A stretch of DNA of 64,000 nt from Apodemus sylvaticus (taxonomy: Eukaryota; Chordata; Mammalia; Rodentia; Muridae), in NCBI RefSeq assembly GCF_947179515.1, contig NC_067472.1, forward strand, positions 175,366,578 through 175,430,577, read 5' to 3'. Shown in pieces: positions 58,381 through 64,000 of the stretch. A model generated the notes under the pieces. The model was not told the DNA's origin. It was given only the letters and a program-made list of their open reading frames with translations, and made no database searches. The position numbers and the translations under genes are program-made. The stretch's first letter is position 1. The number at the start of each line of letters is the position of its first letter.

Positions 58381-59171
58381 TTGGTTTAATTAAAAAAGAA
58401 AAAATTAAAAAGAGGTGACAGTATCTTCACTCCCAGATGGGCCAGACAGGCAACACCAGGTGTACAGAGATGTCCCAAGTTTAACATCGCTTGGGACACA
58501 ACCTGTCAGGCTTCTGCCTGGGCCCAGCGCCTGGCCAGCCCTGTCGTGGGACGTTTGCCCTGCAGAGTGACCAGCATTTGGAGGGGGTCCCCTGCAGCCT
58601 CTGCCATCCTTGTTCCTGGATGGACCGGGAAGGCAGCACCAGGTACACAGAGACAACCAGAGTATAACATTGCTTGGGGAAAGGCACACCAGGGCTCCAA
58701 CGGCACCCAAGAGTAGGACAACCCATCAGCAATCTGTGCGAAGGGAAACCCATTCATCCAGTGGTGAGGAAATAGCTTTATGGGCTCACAGGAGGTTCGA
58801 GCACCAGCCAGTAAGAACAGGACCAACTAATACCAGAGATAACCAGATGGCAAAAAGCAAATGTAGGAACGTTACTAACAGAAATCAAGGCAATGTGGCA
58901 GCATCGGAACCCAAGTCTCTGACAACAGCAAGTCCTGGTTACCCCAGCACACCAGAAAAACAAGATTTGGATTTAACATCTCATGATGCTATTAGAGGAT
59001 TACAAGAAGGACATAAATAAATCTCTTAAATAAATACAGGAGAACATGAATAAGGTAGAAGCCCTTACAAAGGAAACACAAAAATCACTTAAAGAAATTC
59101 AGGAGAATATGGGTCAACAGATAGAAGCCAATAAAAAGGAAACAAAAAACACTTAAAGAAATGCAGGAGAG

Positions 59172-59353
59172 GGCTGGAGAGATGGCTCAGGGGGTAAGAG
59201 CACTGACTGCTCTTCCGAAGGTCATGAGTTCAAATCCCAGCAACCACATGGTGGCTCACAACCATCTGTAAAGCGATCTGACACCTTCTAGTGTCTGAAG
59301 ACAGCTACAGTGTACTCACATATAATAAATAAATAAATCTTTAAAAAAAAAAA
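59172..59353 (+). mobile_element. B2 SINE nested in L1 ORF1
   Basis: Near-complete young B2 ending in AATAAATAAATCTTT and poly-A. Perfect 17-bp target duplication AAAGAAATGCAGGAGAG (59155-59171 and 59354-59370). Confidence 0.95.
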
Positions 59354-60344
59354 AAAGAAATGCAGGAGAGCTTGGGTCAACAGGTAGAAATCATGAAAGA
59401 GGAAACTCAAAAATGTCTTAAAGAATTACAGGAAAACACAAACAAGCAAGTGAAGGAACTGAGCAAAACTATCTAGGATCTAAAAACAGAAGTAGAAACA
59501 ACTATGAAATCACAAAGGGAGGCAACTTTGGAGATAGTAAACCTTAAGAAGAAATCAGGGGTCATAGAGGCAAATATCAACAACAGAATACAAGAGATAG
59601 AAGAAACAATCTCAGGTGCAGAAGATACCATAGAAAGCATTGACTCAACATTCAACAAAAATGCAAAATGCAAAAAGCTTGTAACCCAAAGCATCCAGGA
59701 AATCCAGGACACAATGAAAAGATCAAACCTAAGGATTATAGATATAGGTGAGATGAAGATTTACAATTTAAAGGACCAGCAAATGTCTTCAACAAAATTA
59801 TGGAAGAAAACTTCCCTAACCTAAAGAGAAAGATGCCCATGAATATACAAGAAGATACAGAACGCCAAACAGACTGGACCAGAACAGAAATACCTCCTGT
59901 CACATCATAATCAAAACCCCAAATGTACTAAACAAAGAAAGAATATTAAAAGCAGTAAGAGAAAAAGGACAAGTAACATATAAAGGAAGACCTATCAGAA
60001 TTACACCAGACTTCTCACCAGAGAAAGCTAGAAGATCCTGGGAAGATCTCATACAGACTCTAAGAGAACACAAATGCCAGCCAAGACTACTATACCCAGC
60101 AAAACTCTCATTCACCATAGATGAAGAAACCAAGATATTCCATGATAAAACCAAATTTACACAATATCTTTCCACAAACCCAGCCCTACAAAGGATAATA
60201 GGTGGAAAACACCAATACAAGGAGGGAAACTACACCCTGGAAAAAGCAAGATAGTAACCTTCTTTCATCAAACCCAAAAGAAGATAACCACTCAAACATA
60301 AAAATAACATCAAAAATAACAGGAAGTAATAATCACTATTCCTT

Positions 60345-60535
60345 TTTTTTTTTAAAGAACTATTTCTTTATTTTATGTATATGAGTACACTGTAGCTGTT
60401 TTCAGACACACCAGAAGAGGGCATCAGATCTCATTACAGATGGTTGTGAGCTACCATGTGGTTGCTGGGATTTGAACTCAGGACCTCTGGAAGAGCAGTC
60501 AGTGCTCTTAACCGCTGAGCCATCTCTCCAGCCCC
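60345..60535 (-). mobile_element. B2-family SINE nested in L1 between ORF1 and ORF2
   Basis: Antisense B2/B3 with T-rich left end and CTGAGCCATCTCTCCAGCCC at right. Perfect target duplication AATAATCACTATTCCTT (60328-60344 and 60536-60552). Confidence 0.95.
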
Positions 60536-62265
60536 AATAATCACTATTCCTTAATATCTCTTAACATCAATGGACTCAATTCCCCAACAAAAAGACCTAG
60601 ACTAACAGACTGATTACGTAAACAGGACCCTACATTTTGCTGCATACAGGAAACACACCTCAGTGTCAAAGACAAACACTACCTCGGAGTAAAAGGCTGG
60701 AAAACAAGTTTACAAGCAAATGGTCGCAGGAAACAAGTCAGAATAGCCATTCTAATATCAAATAAGACTGACTTTCAACCTAAAGTCATCAAAAGAGACA
60801 CGGAAGGACAATTCTTACTGATCAAAGGAAAAATCCACCAAGAAGAACTCTCAATTCTGAACATCTATGCTCTAAATGCAAGGGCACCCTCATTTGTAAA
60901 AGAAACTTTGCTAAACCTCAAAGCACACATTGCACCGAACACAATAATTGTGGGTGACTTCAACATTCCACTCTCCTCAATGGACCAATCAGGAAAACAA
61001 AAACTAAATAGGGACACAGTAAAACTAATTGAAACTTTGGACCAATTGGATTTAACAGATATATATATATAACATTTCATCCTAAAGCAAAAAAATATAC
61101 CTCTTTCTCAGCAACTCATGGTACCTTCTCCAAAATCGACTGTATAATTTGTCACAAGACAGACCACAACAGATATAAGAACAAACTAATCCCATGCCTC
61201 CTATCAGAGCACTATGAGTGGTTTTCAATAGCAACAAAACCAACAGAAAGCCCACATACACATGGAAGCTGAACAACACTCTACTCAATGAAAACTTTGG
61301 CAAAGAAGAAATACAAAAAGAAATCAAAGACTTTTTAGAATGTGAAAATGAAGGCACAACATACCCAAATTTATGGGACACAATGAAAGCAGTGCTAAGA
61401 GGAAAACTCATGGTCCTGAGTGCCTACAAAAAGAAACTGGAGAGAGCATACACTAGCAGCTTAATGGCACACCTGAAAGCCCTGGAAGAAAAAGAAGCTA
61501 ATTCACCCAGGAGGAGTAGAAGACAGCAAATCATCAAACTCAGGACTGAAATCGATCAAGAAGAAACAAAGAGAAACATACAAAGAATCAATAAAACTAG
61601 GAGCTTGTTCTTTGAGAAAATAAACAAGATAGATTAACCCTTAGTCAGACTAACCAAAGGGCACAGAGACAGTATTCCAATTAACAAAATTAGAAATGAA
61701 AAGAGAGATATAACAACAGAAACTGAGGAAATTAAAAAAATCATCAGATTCTCCTACAAAAGCCTATACTCAACACAACTGGAAAATCTGGAGGAAATGG
61801 ACAATTTCGTAGACAGATATCAAATTCCAAAATTAAATCAGGATGAAATAGATCATCTAAACAATCCCATAAACCCTAAAGAAATAGAAGTGGTCATTGA
61901 AAGTCTTCCAACCAAAAAAAAGCACAGGACCAGATGGTTTTACTGCAGAATTCTATCAGACCTTCAAAGAAGACCTAACACCAATACTCTTCAAACTACT
62001 CCACAAAATAGAAACAGAAGGAACACTAGCCAATTCTTTCTATGAAGTCACAAGTACACTGATACCAAAACCACACAACAATCCAACAAAGAAAGAGAAC
62101 TTCAGACCAATTTTCCTTATGAAATGGATATGCAAAAATATACAATAAAATTCTTGTTGGTTTGAGAATTTCTTCAATAGCAGAATGTTTCCTTTTGCTT
62201 CAAACACATACTCTTAGTTAGAAGTCTGTTATTGAAGAAATGCACGGAATTTCACTCCTACAAAC

Positions 62266-62301
62266 ACACACACACACACACACACACATACACACACACA
62301 C
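62266..62301. repeat. (CA)n microsatellite
   Basis: Third copy of the CA repeat seen at 5085-5118 and 26292-26322. Confidence 0.9.
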
Positions 62302-63181
62302 GGAGAGAAAGTAACGTGACAGTGCCTGTACAGTTCATTTGCCTTGGTTCTACTCCTGAGGTTCATTCAGTTTCCAGAGAAAACTGATCACTAACTATCA
62401 CCTGATATCATTCACACAGACCCGGAAGTTCACCTTCCCCTTTCCTGACCTCTGTACCACCTGGCTTTGGGTAACTTCTGTGACAGCCCCTGCTGGGTCA
62501 GTCTCTTTTTATTTCATCCCAGGGAGCCCTGTGGGGAGAGCAGGAGAGGTGAGCCTCTGCCCCTCCACTGTCCACTACCCTCTCAGATCTCAGAGACACA
62601 GGAGTGGCTGTGTGAGACCTGCAAGGGTCCTTCCTCTGCTTGTCACATTGACAAAGGAGGACACCAGGATAGATCACTGATTGGAATCTGAGGAGAGTGC
62701 AAACTTTGAGATCAGTCTCTAGGGATCGACTGTGCCTGCTCTGCCCCCCTCACCTTCTAAAGGGTCCACAGCCTCCCACATGGCCCACCAGCTGGAGATC
62801 TAAGTATTCTAAACACTTTACAGAAGCATGTCCCCTGGCAGCTTCTAGAACAGTCCTAAGACACTGCCATCATCAGCACTGCCTACTGTCAGGACACTTT
62901 GCAGCACACACCTCTGAGCCCTTCCAGCTGTCCCTTGTCTATTCAGCCACTAACCTCTGATTGTCTCAGTGCATTTACCTATTCCAGATTCTTGCAAAGG
63001 GAACCACACAGTATAAGACACTTTCTGATTAGTCTCTCAGTCTGTATAGCTCTGTCGAGCTTAGTCCATATTGTTGCATCTGCAATTAGTTCCTATTGAT
63101 GAAAAGGCAGTAGCCCTTTGAGTGTTATATATTGTATTTGTGGGCTGCACGGATGGTTCAGTGGTTAAGAGTTCTTCCCAA

Positions 63182-63372
63182 AGGAAATGGAGAGATGGCT
63201 CAGCAGTTAAGAGCACTGACTGTTTTTCAAAAGGAAGGTCCTGAGTTCAAATCCCAGCAACCATATGGTGCCTCCCAACCATTTGTTACAAAATCGACCG
63301 CCCTCTTCTGGTGTGTCTGAAGACAGCTTCAGCATACTTACATATAATAAATAAATCTTAAAAGAAAAAAAT
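63182..63372 (+). mobile_element. B2 SINE inserted in an older SINE
   Basis: Target duplication AGTTCTTCCCAA (63170-63181 and 63373-63384). The host SINE is a B3-like element, about 63140-63169 and 63385-63480, with a (CA)n tail (63482-63521). Confidence 0.92.
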
Positions 63373-63477
63373 AGTTCTTCCCAAGGACCCAGGTTCAATT
63401 CAGACACCCATATATCAGCTGACAACTGCCTGTAATTCCAATTCCAGAGAATCCTAGGCCTTTGGATCACTCACCTG

Positions 63478-63522
<45 letters not shown>

Positions 63523-63579
63523 AAAAATAATAATAGAAAATCTTTTTTTAGACATCACATTTTATTACTATCCATCATT

Positions 63580-63775
63580 TTTTAAATAAAAGATTTATTT
63601 ATTTTATATGTGTGAACACACTGTAGCTGTCTTCAGACACCCCAGAAGAGGGCATTATATCCCATTACAGATGGTTGTTGTGAGCCACCATGTGATTTCT
63701 GGGAATTGAACTCAGGACCTCTGGAAGAGCAGTCAGTTCTATGAACCCTTGAGACATCGATCCAGCTCCAAGTAT
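63580..63775 (-). mobile_element. B2-family SINE
   Basis: Antisense B2/B3 with TTATTTATTTTATATGTGTG at left and a diverged promoter end (GAGACATCGATCCAGCTCC). Confidence 0.8.
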
Positions 63776-64000
63776 CCATCTATAAATAAGGGTTTTATTT
63801 TGTTTTCTCTCTGTCCTTTTGCCTGCATGAGTGAGGAGGCTGATGGATATGTGTGAGCAGGCTTCTGTGTGCACATGTGTTCAATGATCCTGGGTACAGA
63901 CCTAAGAGTGGAAATGTTGAGTCACTTGGCAAGTCTGTGTTTAGTGTTTTGGAGGAACACTCCAAATCACTTCTCAAATCAGTTGTCAAATCACTTCTCA

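Larger units (their letters stand above)
58395..62155 (+). mobile_element. L1 with 5' UTR, ORF1 and partial ORF2
   Basis: A 5' UTR (about 58395-58846) with two related segments is followed by ORF1 from ATG 58847 (starts MAKSKCRNVTNRNQ) to TAG 60252-60254. ORF1 is broken by an early stop (about 59018) and by a nested B2. Its coiled coil (59504-59824) and RNA-binding regions are recognisable. ORF2 follows with endonuclease motifs (about 60555-61230) and the start of reverse transcriptase (ENFRPI, about 62097), then ends abruptly at 62155, where unit D begins. No 3' UTR or A tail: truncated by the junction, inactive. Confidence 0.92.
62156..64000. other. Start of duplication unit D
   Basis: 62156-62265 matches 48840-48960; 62310-62620 matches about 5120-5400; 62960-63130 matches about 8540-8720. 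In between, 62620-62960 has no counterpart that I recognise. The unit runs off the right edge, so more copies may follow. Confidence 0.7.

Overview
The window is mammalian nuclear DNA from a mouse-like rodent. The SINEs are B1, B2 and B3, several L1 3' ends are of the house-mouse (L1Md) type, one B2 has the extended tail common in Mus, and the LTRs look murine. I infer genus Mus; the species cannot be fixed by eye. There are no bacterial-type genes, and most long open frames fall in repeats.

Layout: 1-380 is a degenerate tandem array related to a tRNA-derived SINE. 402-2180 is a C-rich minisatellite. The rest is dominated by a tandem segmental duplication of a roughly 20-kb unit. Unit A (about 2510-22660) and unit B (about 22660-46110) are near complete. 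Unit C (about 48840-57895) is truncated. The start of a further unit D runs from about 62156 off the right edge. Between C and D lie a solo LTR and a 5'-complete, 3'-truncated L1 (about 57915-62155).

The only protein genes I can support are minus-strand paralogs of C19orf12, the small glycine-zipper membrane protein of mitochondria and ER. Copy A (exons 14720-14890 and 11837-12087) has an open 136-residue frame. Copy B (exons 34651-34818 and 29441-29679) has an open 131-residue frame cut short by a premature stop. Copy C keeps only the first coding exon (50714-50883), with a lost start codon and a frameshift; its promoter region and last exon are gone. A and B each carry a perfect NRF1-type site (18927-18938 and 39235-39246) upstream, next to a candidate non-coding first exon. 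This fits a nuclear gene for a mitochondrial protein.

The most interesting signal is that the coding exons of A and B are far more different (about 70% nucleotide identity where alignable, nearly all changes replacing amino acids) than the introns beside them (about 98%, with about 205 bp identical). That is the reverse of normal and suggests diversifying selection, or conversion that spared the exons. Other notable items are a 28S rRNA fragment at the breakpoint of the 3.5-kb promoter deletion in unit C, two different L1s inserted at the same site in A and B, a strong G-quadruplex motif, a B1 with an internal 29-bp tandem expansion, and a non-autonomous LTR element with a tRNA-Gln-like primer site. 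All percentages are hand estimates.
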